In this document: positions 10,273 to 18,888 of the stretch, piece by piece | Position numbering within the stretch: the first letter of the stretch is position 1 | How the letters are laid out: each line of letters starts with the position of its first letter | NCBI GenBank assembly: GCA_029261855.1 | Contig: JAJDAN010000033.1 | Location: 62,001-126,000, forward strand | Reading direction: 5' to 3' | DNA from: Deltaproteobacteria bacterium | GTDB taxonomy: Bacteria; Myxococcota_A; UBA9160; UBA4427 | Length of the DNA: 64,000 nt | Notes under the pieces: model-generated | The model's input: the letters and a program-made list of their open reading frames with translations, nothing else | What the model was told of the DNA's origin: nothing | Databases searched by the model: none | Translations under genes and position numbers: made by a program

Positions 10273-12416
10273 ACCTGGAACCTCGAGAGGAAGATCTGAC
10301 GGAGTCGCCGTCCCCACTGGACAGCCAGCGGCTCGGTCCCCAGATCGAAGCGGACGTAGACCCGACCTCCCGCATTCACCACCTCGCTCGTCGCGGGCAA
10401 GGCGAGCTCGACCTCGAACATCTTCTCCACGGCCCGCGCCCCATCGGGATCGCGCGGGTCGACGGGCACTTCGCCGCCTCCACCGCTTCCGAGCACGCTG
10501 CTGGGCAGCGCCGACGAAGCCGCCGGAACCACCCGTACCAGCTCGGCGATGTGCACTTCCGAGAGCCGCTCGGCCATCCGGACCTGCGTCTCCACGAGGC
10601 GGCGGCCCACCAGGTGCACGTCGTCCTGCCCGATCACCGCGCGCACCCGGATCGTGTCGAGATCGACGACCCGAGCCAGCAACTCGCCCTTGCGGACGAA
10701 GCGCCCGGGGAGATCGTCCGGCCTCACGACGACGAAGTGCCCGCCGCGGCCGGCGCGGATCTCGAGCGCGGCGACGCGTTCTTCGACCCGGGCCAGGCTC
10801 TCCTGCGCGTAGCCGAGCTCTTCCTGGGTCATCTGCGCCTGGACGATGTCGACCGGCCGTTGTGCGGCCATCCGAGCCGACAGTTCGTCGACACGCGCTC
10901 CCAGGGCCACGCGCCGGGTCTCGAGCGCGTCGTCCTCGAGCCGGATCAGCAAGGCCCCGGCCTCGACTCGGGCTCCGGGGGTCGCGACGACCTCCGCGAC
11001 GAAGCCCTCTCCTTCGACCCGCACGAGCGACTCTTCGGGCACCCACACCACGCCCTCGGCCTGGGTCCGATGCGGAGCGGGAAGCCACGCGAGCAGCCCG
11101 ACGATGAGCAGCAGTGCCCCCGCGCTGAGGCCGATGGCGCGCCCGCGCACACGCCGGATCGAAGGCGACACGAACAGGAAGCGGAACCCCTTGTAGAGCG
11201 GCATGCCGATCCAACCCACGGCGGCGAAGGCGCCCAGGAGCACGCCGATCACGAAGAACTGGTCGAGGATCCAGGTCAGGATCGCGACCACGATGATCAT
11301 CCGGTACAAGAACGCGGCCAGCGTATAGCCGACGAGCCAGGCCGACTCACCGGGCGCGGTATGCGGGCGTCGAGCATCGCGGTTGCCAAACAAGTGGCGC
11401 TCGGTCCACCAGCCCAGGAATCGGGTACCCCGGGCGCGCAGGTTCGGGACCTCGATCAGGTCCGAGAGGATGTAGTAGCCATCGAAGCGCAGCAGCGGAT
11501 TCGCGTTGAAGAGCAGGGTCGTCGCACCGCCGATCAGCAGCGCGTTGTAGGCAGTGGCGCGGACAGCGCCGGGCTCGGCCGCGAGCCATACGTAGAATGC
11601 GAGCGCCGCCAGGAAGACCTCGACGATCATGCCGGCGCCACCCACCAACGCGCGCTGCACCTTCTTGTCGAGGGCCCAGGACGAAGAGGCGTCCACGTAG
11701 GGAACCGGCGCGAAGACCAGGAACATGATCCCCATGTCGTGAACCTGGCCGCCGAAGTGCTTTGCGGCCAGGCCGTGACCCAGTTCGTGGAACACCTTGA
11801 GCAACGGAAAGATCAGCCAGACGGCGAGCAGGTTGCCCGGCGTGAAGAGCCGGTCGAGGACTCCCTCCGTCAGCTCGGACCAGTGGACGCCGGCCAGCAC
11901 CGCCGCCGGCACGACCACGCCGAGCCAGATCAGAAGACCCAGCTTGCCGAGCAGCGGCCGCAGCCACGGCGTGATCGCTTCGAGCAGACGCTCGGGATCG
12001 AATAGATGCACGCGGATCGAGAAGGGGGACAGCAGCCGCCCCCGCAGCTGCTGCCGCTCGTGGCGCTGATTGCGATCGAACAGCTCCAGGACGTCCGGCG
12101 GCACGTTGGACTGCAGCAGGTCCGCCGCGTGCAGCTGGCCCAGCAGTCGGATCGTCTCGTCCTGGGTCGGTGCATCGTCTGCCAGACGATCGGTGGCGAT
12201 CTCCCAGATTTCCTGGACGCTGCGCTCCCCGTCGAACAAGCCGATGACCGTATGCGCGCTGGGCGGGAATCGATGGAAACGCTCGTTGGAGGCGTCCTGC
12301 AGCACATACCAGGTCTCGCCGCGAAAGCGCTGGCGGTGGATGCGGGCATGGGGACGCAGGCGAGGGACGAGGTCTCGTACGCGATACCACGAGCCGCTGA
12401 AGAGTGACTCAGCCAT
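10269..12416 (-). CDS. PqqD-like / M50 site-2 protease / HlyD-like fusion protein
   Basis: Three parts are visible in 715 residues. About 20 to 105 resembles a PqqD-type winged-helix domain (ETWYVLQDASNERFHRFPP, then GERSVQEIWEIA). About 150 to 440 is a polytopic M50 metalloprotease with HELGH at 210 to 214 and the second-site NPLLRFDGYY, whose Asp is near 312. After a further hydrophobic segment (IGLSAGALLLIVGLLAWL) comes a HlyD-like lipoyl and coiled-coil region. PqqD-like domains elsewhere bind leader peptides, and M50 enzymes cleave within the membrane. I infer a peptide or protein substrate that is recognised, cut and handed to an export path. It is 21 bases after the GAF/HlyD gene and overlaps the SecA-like start. 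Confidence 0.85.
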   Translation of the reverse strand: MAESLFSGSWYRVRDLVPRLRPHARIHRQRFRGETWYVLQDASNERFHRFPPSAHTVIGLFDGERSVQEIWEIATDRLADDAPTQDETIRLLGQLHAADLLQSNVPPDVLELFDRNQRHERQQLRGRLLSPFSIRVHLFDPERLLEAITPWLRPLLGKLGLLIWLGVVVPAAVLAGVHWSELTEGVLDRLFTPGNLLAVWLIFPLLKVFHELGHGLAAKHFGGQVHDMGIMFLVFAPVPYVDASSSWALDKKVQRALVGGAGMIVEVFLAALAFYVWLAAEPGAVRATAYNALLIGGATTLLFNANPLLRFDGYYILSDLIEVPNLRARGTRFLGWWTERHLFGNRDARRPHTAPGESAWLVGYTLAAFLYRMIIVVAILTWILDQFFVIGVLLGAFAAVGWIGMPLYKGFRFLFVSPSIRRVRGRAIGLSAGALLLIVGLLAWLPAPHRTQAEGVVWVPEESLVRVEGEGFVAEVVATPGARVEAGALLIRLEDDALETRRVALGARVDELSARMAAQRPVDIVQAQMTQEELGYAQESLARVEERVAALEIRAGRGGHFVVVRPDDLPGRFVRKGELLARVVDLDTIRVRAVIGQDDVHLVGRRLVETQVRMAERLSEVHIAELVRVVPAASSALPSSVLGSGGGGEVPVDPRDPDGARAVEKMFEVELALPATSEVVNAGGRVYVRFDLGTEPLAVQWGRRLRQIFLSRFQV

Positions 12417-12437
12417 GCCCGTCTCCTCGAGCCGGGG

Positions 12438-14342
12438 TCACGGCAGCCACTTCCACGCGGCCATCCGCAGCCAGTCCACGATGTCGTGGGTCCAGATCCA
12501 GATGACGCGCCGCTGATCGACATCGATCTTGCCGACGCCTTCCATCCCGGGCTGCAGGTCCGAAGGCGGGTCCTGCAAGGTCGCCTCGACGCGGAAGGTG
12601 TTGCGCCCCTCGCCGGACGTCGACACGGGGGTCACCTGATCGATCGCGAACGCGACGGGCGAACCCGGGAACGCCGAGAACACCATGGAGCCGACCTGGC
12701 CCGCACGGATCTCGTCGATATCGCGCTCGTCCACCTCGAGCGCCACGCGATAGGCGTCGAGGGGAGCGACCTCGTAGAGGAGTTGCCCTCGCTCCACCGG
12801 TGCGCCGAGGTCCTGACTGAGATCCCCGGTCACCACCATCCCGTCGAAGGGAGCCCGCAACACCATCTTCTCGAGCTGCGCTTCCACCAGCGCCAACTGA
12901 GCCCGGGCCTGGTCCATCTGCGCGCTGTAGATCCGCACCTGAGCAGCGTTTCGTTCCGCCATCGCCTGCCGGTACTGCTTGACGAGCTGCTCGAGCTGGC
13001 TCGACCAGCGACTGCGTTCGAGGCGAAGCTCGCGATCGTCGAGACGCGCCAGAACGTCGCCCTGAGCGACCCGATCGCCGGCCCGCGCGGGCGCCTCGGC
13101 GACGAAGCCATCGAAGGGAGCCACCGCCGCTAGCAGCACGCGCGCCTCGAGGGCCGCATCCCCGGTCACGCGGTACTCCCCGTGAAGCACGCTCATCCCG
13201 AGCACGAGCACCACCGTCGCCGCCGCCGCGAGCTTCAGGCCCACGTGTCCCGAACCCACCAGGCGTTCCGCACCCTCGCGCAGCGCGGCCATCAGCTTGA
13301 CACCGATGAAGCGATCCTCACGCCGCTGCACGTCCAGCATCGGACCCGCCAGGGACAGCGCCGCCTCGATCACTTCGCATTCCGCGCTCTGGAACGGGCG
13401 ATCGCCGGTCCGTTCCAGGGTCACCACGGAGCAGAACCGATCTCCGTGGGCGATCGGGACGGAGTACACGCAGCCGCCGCCCTCCTCCCGGTCGGGATCG
13501 TCTCCCGCCGCGAGAGCGAGCCGGGCATGCGCGCGGGTGATGCGTGTCGCGCTCTCGCCCGCGCCCGGATGGACGATCGTGCACTCCTGATCGAGCGCTT
13601 CCTCCATGGCGGCTTCCACGGCGCGAGTCAGGTTGGCCCGCTCCCCGAATTGGGCACTGTGGGAGACCGCCTGTAGCTGTACGCGACCGTGCGCGACAGT
13701 GCCGAGACTCACGCGATCGCACGCGAAGCGCCCGGCGAGATCGGTGACGAGAGCGGTCGCGGCCGCCGCGAAGCGATCGTGGTCGAGGGGTGTCGCGACG
13801 ATCTGCAGGACCTGCTTCGATGCGTCGCCGCCTCCGCCGCCCCGCTCGCGCAGGGCCGCCAGCTCCAGCCAGGCCGACCCCCACGACAGCTGTCGCAGCG
13901 CGAACTCGAGCTCCGCCGCGGGGCGCGGCGCCAGATCGAGGACCACGACGCCAATGGGGTCGGGCTCGTCGCCCAGGGGCGATTCGATGGGGTGCGCAAT
14001 GCAGGTCCGGGACGGCGCATCGCGACCTGCCTGGGGTTCGAGCTGCAGCGCCAACGCCCGCCGTTCCGCCAGGGACTTCTCGGCGGCCTTCGCGAGATGC
14101 GCTCCCGGCGCCTCGCCCGGCGGCCACACCGCGACGGGGGCAAGCGCCTCTTGCGAGGCCGTCCGCGCCAGCACCAGGCCGCGGGACACCTCGCCAATCA
14201 GCGCGCATTGCAGCGCGAGCCAGCTCGCGTAGAAGTCCTCGGGCGAGTCCGCATCGCGAAAGGCACGCCAGCGCGCGCGCGCGTCCTCCGGCAGGGAAGC
14301 CGGGACGCGCGGTGTCCCCGCAAAGGAATCGCTCGAACCCAC
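12438..14342 (-). CDS. GAF-like domain / HlyD-type adaptor fusion protein
   Basis: The protein is about 634 aa from the GTG at 14342, ten bases after the DUF3467 stop; an ATG at 14396 would add 18 residues and overlap that gene. The N-terminal half is soluble and GAF-like, with a segment containing FACDRVSLGTVAHGRVQLQ and later CVYSVPIAHGDRFCSVVTLE. A single membrane segment (LAAAATVVLVLGMSVL) follows. Then come lipoyl halves (LLAAVAPFDGFVAEAPARAGD and LRAPFDGMVVTGDLSQDLG) around a coiled coil, and a barrel region. This layout would put a cytoplasmic sensing or scaffold domain on an inner-membrane-anchored adaptor. The ligand, if any, is unknown. Confidence 0.8.
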   Translation of the reverse strand: MGSSDSFAGTPRVPASLPEDARARWRAFRDADSPEDFYASWLALQCALIGEVSRGLVLARTASQEALAPVAVWPPGEAPGAHLAKAAEKSLAERRALALQLEPQAGRDAPSRTCIAHPIESPLGDEPDPIGVVVLDLAPRPAAELEFALRQLSWGSAWLELAALRERGGGGGDASKQVLQIVATPLDHDRFAAAATALVTDLAGRFACDRVSLGTVAHGRVQLQAVSHSAQFGERANLTRAVEAAMEEALDQECTIVHPGAGESATRITRAHARLALAAGDDPDREEGGGCVYSVPIAHGDRFCSVVTLERTGDRPFQSAECEVIEAALSLAGPMLDVQRREDRFIGVKLMAALREGAERLVGSGHVGLKLAAAATVVLVLGMSVLHGEYRVTGDAALEARVLLAAVAPFDGFVAEAPARAGDRVAQGDVLARLDDRELRLERSRWSSQLEQLVKQYRQAMAERNAAQVRIYSAQMDQARAQLALVEAQLEKMVLRAPFDGMVVTGDLSQDLGAPVERGQLLYEVAPLDAYRVALEVDERDIDEIRAGQVGSMVFSAFPGSPVAFAIDQVTPVSTSGEGRNTFRVEATLQDPPSDLQPGMEGVGKIDVDQRRVIWIWTHDIVDWLRMAAWKWLP

Positions 14343-14352
14343 TTGGGGGAGT

Positions 14353-14658
14353 CTATCCCGAGTTTCCTGCGGGCCGCTCGATGGCCAGGACGCCATAGCG
14401 GCTCTCGTACGCGTCCACGACCCCGTTCAAGAGCCGCGCGAGCCGCTTCGCCGCGTACGGGCTCAGGATCATGCGATCCGAAAGCTGCACGGTCACCGGC
14501 TGCCCGGCGCCCTTCCAGCCGCGATTGGTCCCGAACAGCACGACCACCTCGTCGCGGGTGCTCGTGACGTTGCAGACGTTCGCGTAGGTGCTGCGCATGC
14601 CGTCGTCCTGCCAGACGACGGCCGGGCGCGGCTCCGGTGTCTCCACGGATGTGGCCAT
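14353..14658 (-). CDS. DUF3467 family protein (copy A)
   Basis: This is a small soluble protein of 101 aa. It shares with the neighbouring copy B the core MRSTYANVCNV, EVVVLFGTN and the tract DRM/IILSP.AAKRL, which I recognise as the DUF3467 family. DUF3467 has no established biochemical role that I know of. It lies between copy B and the GAF/HlyD fusion gene, and its stop is ten bases before that gene. Consistent linkage to an adaptor cassette would suggest a cytoplasmic accessory or chaperone-like protein, but that is inference. Confidence 0.8.
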   Translation of the reverse strand: MATSVETPEPRPAVVWQDDGMRSTYANVCNVTSTRDEVVVLFGTNRGWKGAGQPVTVQLSDRMILSPYAAKRLARLLNGVVDAYESRYGVLAIERPAGNSG

Positions 14659-14777
14659 CTCGACATCTCCCGTTCTCGTGCGATACGCGCGGCACGAGCC
14701 AGGGAATGCGTCGCCTCCCCGGGCCGAAGATGTCAGAACTTGCGGGATGGCTGCCGACGACTTGCCGGCACCGACGC

Positions 14778-15086
14778 TCAGTTCGTCTGGGCCGGCGGCG
14801 CCTGGGTCGGAATCACTTCGAGCGTACCGAAGCGGGTCTCGTACTGGGCGACCACGTTCTGCAGCAGCATGGACAGCCGCTTGGCCGCAAAGGGGCTCAT
14901 GATGATGCGGTCCGAAAGGTCGACGGTGACTTCGGCCTCGTTGCCCTGCCAGGCCTGATTCGTGCCGAACAGGACCACGACCTCTTCGCGCGTGCTCGAG
15001 ACGTTGCAGACATTCGCGTAGGTGCTGCGCATCTTCGCGTCTTCCCAGACGACCTTCGGGGTCTTCGCTGCTTTCTCGTCGGCCAA
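14778..15086 (-). CDS. DUF3467 family protein (copy B), TTG start
   Basis: The 102-aa protein is a paralogue of copy A, with the same MRSTYANVCNVSSTREEVVV core. I use a TTG start at 15086 because a strong AAGGAG lies eight bases upstream, and no ATG or GTG lies close by before the conserved core. It is the promoter-proximal gene of the cassette that runs left to 7340. The two copies sit in tandem, 119 bases apart, and have diverged mostly at both ends, which suggests an old duplication. Confidence 0.82.
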   Translation of the reverse strand: MADEKAAKTPKVVWEDAKMRSTYANVCNVSSTREEVVVLFGTNQAWQGNEAEVTVDLSDRIIMSPFAAKRLSMLLQNVVAQYETRFGTLEVIPTQAPPAQTN

Positions 15087-15234
15087 GGGGTGTTCTCCTT
15101 CAGTTGGTGGTTGGGGGTTGAGGTTTGGGTTCGAGCTCCGCGACTCGCAGGCCGCGCAGTATCCCACGTCGCGCGCACGGTCGAAAGCCGGGACCGAGTT
15201 CGATAAGGGATTCGTAAGACTCGATTCCAGGTGC

Positions 15235-15984
15235 TCACGAAGGCTCCTCGACGGCGCTCGCGGTTCGCTTTGCCTCGGCCTCTGCCCGTCGCACATAGCG
15301 CGGCGCGAGATCGGATTCGGCCCCGAGGTCGCCGATCGACAGACGCGCGCGCGCCAGGCGCGCGACACTTGCCGCTCGCGGCCAGCGCGTGCAGGGGTCT
15401 TCGTCCGGTGCCGGAACGAGCGAGGCGAGAAGGTGAGCGCCCTCCCCCACCAGACGGCAGCCCATGGGCAGCCGCGCCGCCAACTCTTCCGGCGAGAAGA
15501 GTCCGTCCGGCTGGAGGCAGTGCAGGCCGCCCTCCTGGGGCCGGAAGATCGCCGCGTAGACCTCTCCACGGCGCGCGTCGAGAATCGCGGCGAGGGGTCG
15601 CTCGTCGCCTGCGATCCGCGCCCCGAACGCCAGCGCCTCCAGAGTCGGCACCGGAATCACCGGCCGGTCCGTGGCGAAGGCGAGCCCCTTGGCGGTCGCG
15701 AGCCCCACGCGCAGGCTCGTGAACGACCCGGGACCAATCGATACGGCCAGGGCCGTCGGGGCCTCGGCATCGCAACCCGCCGCATCGAAGAGCGCCTCGA
15801 TCAAGGGCAGGATCCGCTCGGCGTGGTGCCCCGTATTGCGTCCCGACGACTCGTCCGCGGCGCGTTCGATCGGCGTTCCGTCGCCGCGCAACAGCGCGAC
15901 GCTGAGCCGCGACGTCGCGGACTCGATGGCGAGCAGCCAATCGTCGGGAGCTTTCGGCTTCAAGGCAGCGCCGTCCCTATTCAA
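15235..15984 (-). CDS. tsaB: tRNA threonylcarbamoyladenosine biosynthesis protein TsaB
   Basis: TsaB supports TsaD in making the t6A37 modification of ANN-decoding tRNAs. The 249-aa protein has the ASKHA-type opening LLAIESATSRLSVALL, the conserved H of NTGHHAERILPLI, and the family block AVSIGPGSFTSLRVGLATAKG. It follows rseP in the same direction with an eight-base gap, so it is probably co-transcribed with the rpsB-to-rseP cluster. Confidence 0.93.
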   Translation of the reverse strand: MNRDGAALKPKAPDDWLLAIESATSRLSVALLRGDGTPIERAADESSGRNTGHHAERILPLIEALFDAAGCDAEAPTALAVSIGPGSFTSLRVGLATAKGLAFATDRPVIPVPTLEALAFGARIAGDERPLAAILDARRGEVYAAIFRPQEGGLHCLQPDGLFSPEELAARLPMGCRLVGEGAHLLASLVPAPDEDPCTRWPRAASVARLARARLSIGDLGAESDLAPRYVRRAEAEAKRTASAVEEPS

Positions 15985-15991
15985 CGCAGCG

Positions 15992-17716
15992 CTAGAGGGC
16001 CGAGCCGATCCACTCGACGAACTGCGCCCAGTTGCGCGACAGGTCGTTCCAGAAGGCCAACGCCATCAGCATCACGATCATCAGCAAGCCGGCCTGTTGC
16101 ACCGCGTCGCGCGTCCGCACGGAGATCGGTGATCGCTTGACGCCTTCGACGATGTAGATGAGCGCCTGGCCGCCATCGAGGATCGGAATCGGCAGCAGGT
16201 TCAAGATGCCCAGATTGATGGAGATGAGCATCATGGTGCTGAGATAGGCCTGCCAGCCGAGATCGAGAGACTTGCGCGCGATCTCGGCGATGCCAATCGG
16301 CCCCGCGAGCTTGTCCGTACCGACTTCGCCGGAGACCAACTTCCCGAGGCCGCGCAGGAACACGACGGTCATGTCCACGGTCATGTCGAGGGCGCGTGGC
16401 AGGGATGTCAGGGGATTGCGGACCTGGTCGAGAGCCGAGGCACCCGGGAGCGTCGCGAGCGCGTGACCGATACCGATCTGGTAGATCTCCTCGGTCATGC
16501 CCTCGATCTCGAGAGGACCTTCCACTTCGCGCAGGCGCGGCGCGACAGACACGCTGCGCGTCGTTCCGTCGCGCGCGTAGGTGATCTCGAGCGCGCGCCC
16601 CCCACTGGTGCGAACGGAATTGGCGAACGACTCGAAGCTGCCGACCGGGCGACCGTCGACGGCCAGGATCAGGTCCCCGGGCTCGAGCCCCGCCTCCGCG
16701 GCGGGCATACCGGGCGCAACGACGCTCGCGAGGATCGTCGCGGGAATGACGCCAAACGCGTCGAGGCTCGCGGCCACGGTTGCCGACACGACGGTGGAGA
16801 CCGGCTCAACCGTTTCCGCGACGGCGGGCGCATCACCGCTCCCCTCCGATACGGGCTCGCGCACGACGCTGAACGCAACGGCCGAGCCGACCGGAAGAGC
16901 CGCGTAGGCCTTGCGGAGCGCGTCCCAGTCCTCGACGGGCACGTCGTTCACCCGGTTGACACGATCTCCGGAACGAAGCCCTGCCCTCGCCGCAAGCGAG
17001 GCGCCCGCCGGTACACCGAGCAGGGTCGGCAGGCGCCGGCTGCCAAGACCGATCCATCCGATCCGCTCGACGCCGCCGAACGGATCGAGGATGCCCCGTC
17101 GCTCGAGGGGAACCTCGAAGCGTTGCTTCTCGCCAGCGCGCTCGACGTCCAGACGAATCGCGTCGCCCCCGCTTTCGGCAATCGCTTCCCGGGCCTGGTA
17201 CCACCAGCTCACGGGGACGCCGTCCACGGCGATCAATCGATCGCCCGCCCGCACGCCTGCCACGGCCGCCGGCGAGCCTCGCTCGACCATGCCGACCACG
17301 TTGGTGGCGCGCGGGACGCCGATCCACAGCACCAGCATGAAGGCGAAGACGGGCAACGCGAGGTTCATGGCCGGGCCGGCGAAGGTGATGAGCAGCTTCT
17401 GCCAGGTGTTCTTCGCGCTCAGGTACTCGTCGGGGCGGGCGTCGAGTACGGCCGGCTCGGGCTCGGCCCCGGGCATGGGCTCGCCGAGCATCTTCACGAA
17501 GCCGCCCAACGGGAACCAGGCCACGACGTACTCCGTCCCGCTCCGCACCCAGCGCATCCGGAATGAGCCGAAGCCGATGGGCGAGCCGAAGCCGAGGGAG
17601 AACTTGAGGACCCGCACCCCACAGGCACGCGCGGCCAGGAAGTGACCGAGCTCGTGGACGAAGATCAGGGTCCCGAGCAACGGGATCGCGGCGAAGAGGT
17701 AGTCGAACAGGTTCAT
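15992..17716 (-). CDS. rseP: RseP-type site-2 protease with three PDZ-like repeats
   Basis: This inner-membrane zinc protease cleaves transmembrane segments, typically of anti-sigma factors or signal-peptide remnants. HELGH is at residues 21 to 25 and the second metal site NLLPIPILDGG is near 510. At 574 aa it is longer than the usual 420 to 460, because three PDZ-like blocks can be read between the membrane halves: GSPAAVAGVRAGDRLIAVDG, GASLAARAGLRSGDRVNRVN and GMPAAEAGLEPGDLILAVDG. E. coli RseP has two. The ATG overlaps the dxr stop. Its natural partners in this window could include the ECF/NrsF pair, but nothing shows that directly. Confidence 0.94.
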   Translation of the reverse strand: MNLFDYLFAAIPLLGTLIFVHELGHFLAARACGVRVLKFSLGFGSPIGFGSFRMRWVRSGTEYVVAWFPLGGFVKMLGEPMPGAEPEPAVLDARPDEYLSAKNTWQKLLITFAGPAMNLALPVFAFMLVLWIGVPRATNVVGMVERGSPAAVAGVRAGDRLIAVDGVPVSWWYQAREAIAESGGDAIRLDVERAGEKQRFEVPLERRGILDPFGGVERIGWIGLGSRRLPTLLGVPAGASLAARAGLRSGDRVNRVNDVPVEDWDALRKAYAALPVGSAVAFSVVREPVSEGSGDAPAVAETVEPVSTVVSATVAASLDAFGVIPATILASVVAPGMPAAEAGLEPGDLILAVDGRPVGSFESFANSVRTSGGRALEITYARDGTTRSVSVAPRLREVEGPLEIEGMTEEIYQIGIGHALATLPGASALDQVRNPLTSLPRALDMTVDMTVVFLRGLGKLVSGEVGTDKLAGPIGIAEIARKSLDLGWQAYLSTMMLISINLGILNLLPIPILDGGQALIYIVEGVKRSPISVRTRDAVQQAGLLMIVMLMALAFWNDLSRNWAQFVEWIGSAL

Positions 17717-18888
17717 GCCGGGTCCTTACCAGGGAGACAGGCGAATTCCGACGCGAGTGCGCGCGCCCAGGCGTCGGCCTCCAGCACGTCGCCCACGCAC
17801 TCCACCACGGCGCCCGCGTGGTCCGCCAGATGAGCTTCGAGGACGCGCCCGTTGATCTCGCAGATGCGCGGCAGCGAGATGCGCCCCTCCAGGAACGCCG
17901 CCACCGCGACCTCGTTTGCGGCGTTCAGCACGGCGGGTGCGGCTTCACTGCCGGCGAGCGCGCGCGCCGCCAGGTCGAGGGCCGGGAAGCGCTTGCGGTC
18001 GGGCTCCTCGAAGTCGAGCTGCCCGACCGAGGCCAGGTCCAGGGACGGCAGGTCGAGGTCCAGCCGCTCGGGATGCGCGAGCGCCACCGCGATGGGCACG
18101 CGCATGTCCGGCAGCCCCAGCTGCGCGAGCACCGACCGGTCCACGAATTCGACCAGGGAGTGCACGATGGACTGCGGGTGGATCACGACGTCGATGCGTT
18201 CCGGCGGGACGTCGAAGAGCCAGCGCGCCTCGACGATCTCGAGGGCCTTGTTCATGAGTGTCGCGGAATCGATGCTGATCTTCGCGCCCATGTCCCAGTT
18301 GGGATGAGCGAGCGCCTCTTCGACGCTGGCTTCGACGATGCGCGCCGCGTCCCAGGTGCGGAAGGGTCCTCCCGAGCAGGTCAGCACGAGCCGGGCAACG
18401 TCCTGCGCCCGTTGCCCCGAGAGGGCCTGGAAGATCGCGCTGTGCTCGCTGTCGACCGGGAGCAGGGTCACGCCGTGCTTCTGGACCGCGCGCAGCACCA
18501 GAGCGCCCGCCATCACCATGACTTCCTTGTTGGCGAGGGCGACATCGCGTCCCGCCTCGATGGCGGCCAGGGTGGGACGGAGGCCCACGGCGCCCACGAG
18601 CGCCGCCACGACGAGATCCGCAGGCGCCTTCGCCACCTCGTCGAGCCCGGCCTCGCCGACTCCGATGCAGACGTCGTTCCCGATGCGCGCGCGCAGGGCC
18701 TCGGCCTCGGTCTCGCTCGCCACGGACACCCGCATCGGGTGGAAGCGCTCGACCTGGGAGGCCAGCTTCTCGACGTTGCGCCCCGCCGCGAGCGCCACGA
18801 CCTCGAAACGATTCGGCGCAGACGCGATCACTTCCAGGGTCTGCTCGCCCACGCTCCCGGTCGAACCCAGGATGACGACCCGCTTCAC
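17713..18888 (-). CDS. dxr: 1-deoxy-D-xylulose 5-phosphate reductoisomerase
   Basis: Dxr makes 2-C-methyl-D-erythritol 4-phosphate, the first committed step of the MEP isoprenoid pathway, using NADPH. The 391-aa protein begins VKRVVILGSTGSVGEQTLEV, and has LPVDSEHSAIFQAL and the conserved WDMGAKISIDSATLMNK metal- and substrate-binding stretch. The GTG start overlaps the uppS stop (GTGA). Next to uppS and rseP this is the common order, except that cdsA, usually between uppS and dxr, is absent. Confidence 0.97.
   Translation of the reverse strand: MKRVVILGSTGSVGEQTLEVIASAPNRFEVVALAAGRNVEKLASQVERFHPMRVSVASETEAEALRARIGNDVCIGVGEAGLDEVAKAPADLVVAALVGAVGLRPTLAAIEAGRDVALANKEVMVMAGALVLRAVQKHGVTLLPVDSEHSAIFQALSGQRAQDVARLVLTCSGGPFRTWDAARIVEASVEEALAHPNWDMGAKISIDSATLMNKALEIVEARWLFDVPPERIDVVIHPQSIVHSLVEFVDRSVLAQLGLPDMRVPIAVALAHPERLDLDLPSLDLASVGQLDFEEPDRKRFPALDLAARALAGSEAAPAVLNAANEVAVAAFLEGRISLPRICEINGRVLEAHLADHAGAVVECVGDVLEADAWARALASEFACLPGKDPA

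Noticed and set aside
8227-11214. Extended SecA-like frame of about 995 codons
   Set aside because: The first 300 codons lie over the M50 gene in another frame and show no SecA similarity; the GTGA overlap at 10272 is the start.
10551-12005. Long antisense open frame over the M50 gene; similar ones at 21078-22538, 42225-43712 and 44052-47369
   Set aside because: Expected in GC-rich DNA opposite real genes; composition is His/Arg/Gly/Asp-rich with no domain, and the sense genes are certain.
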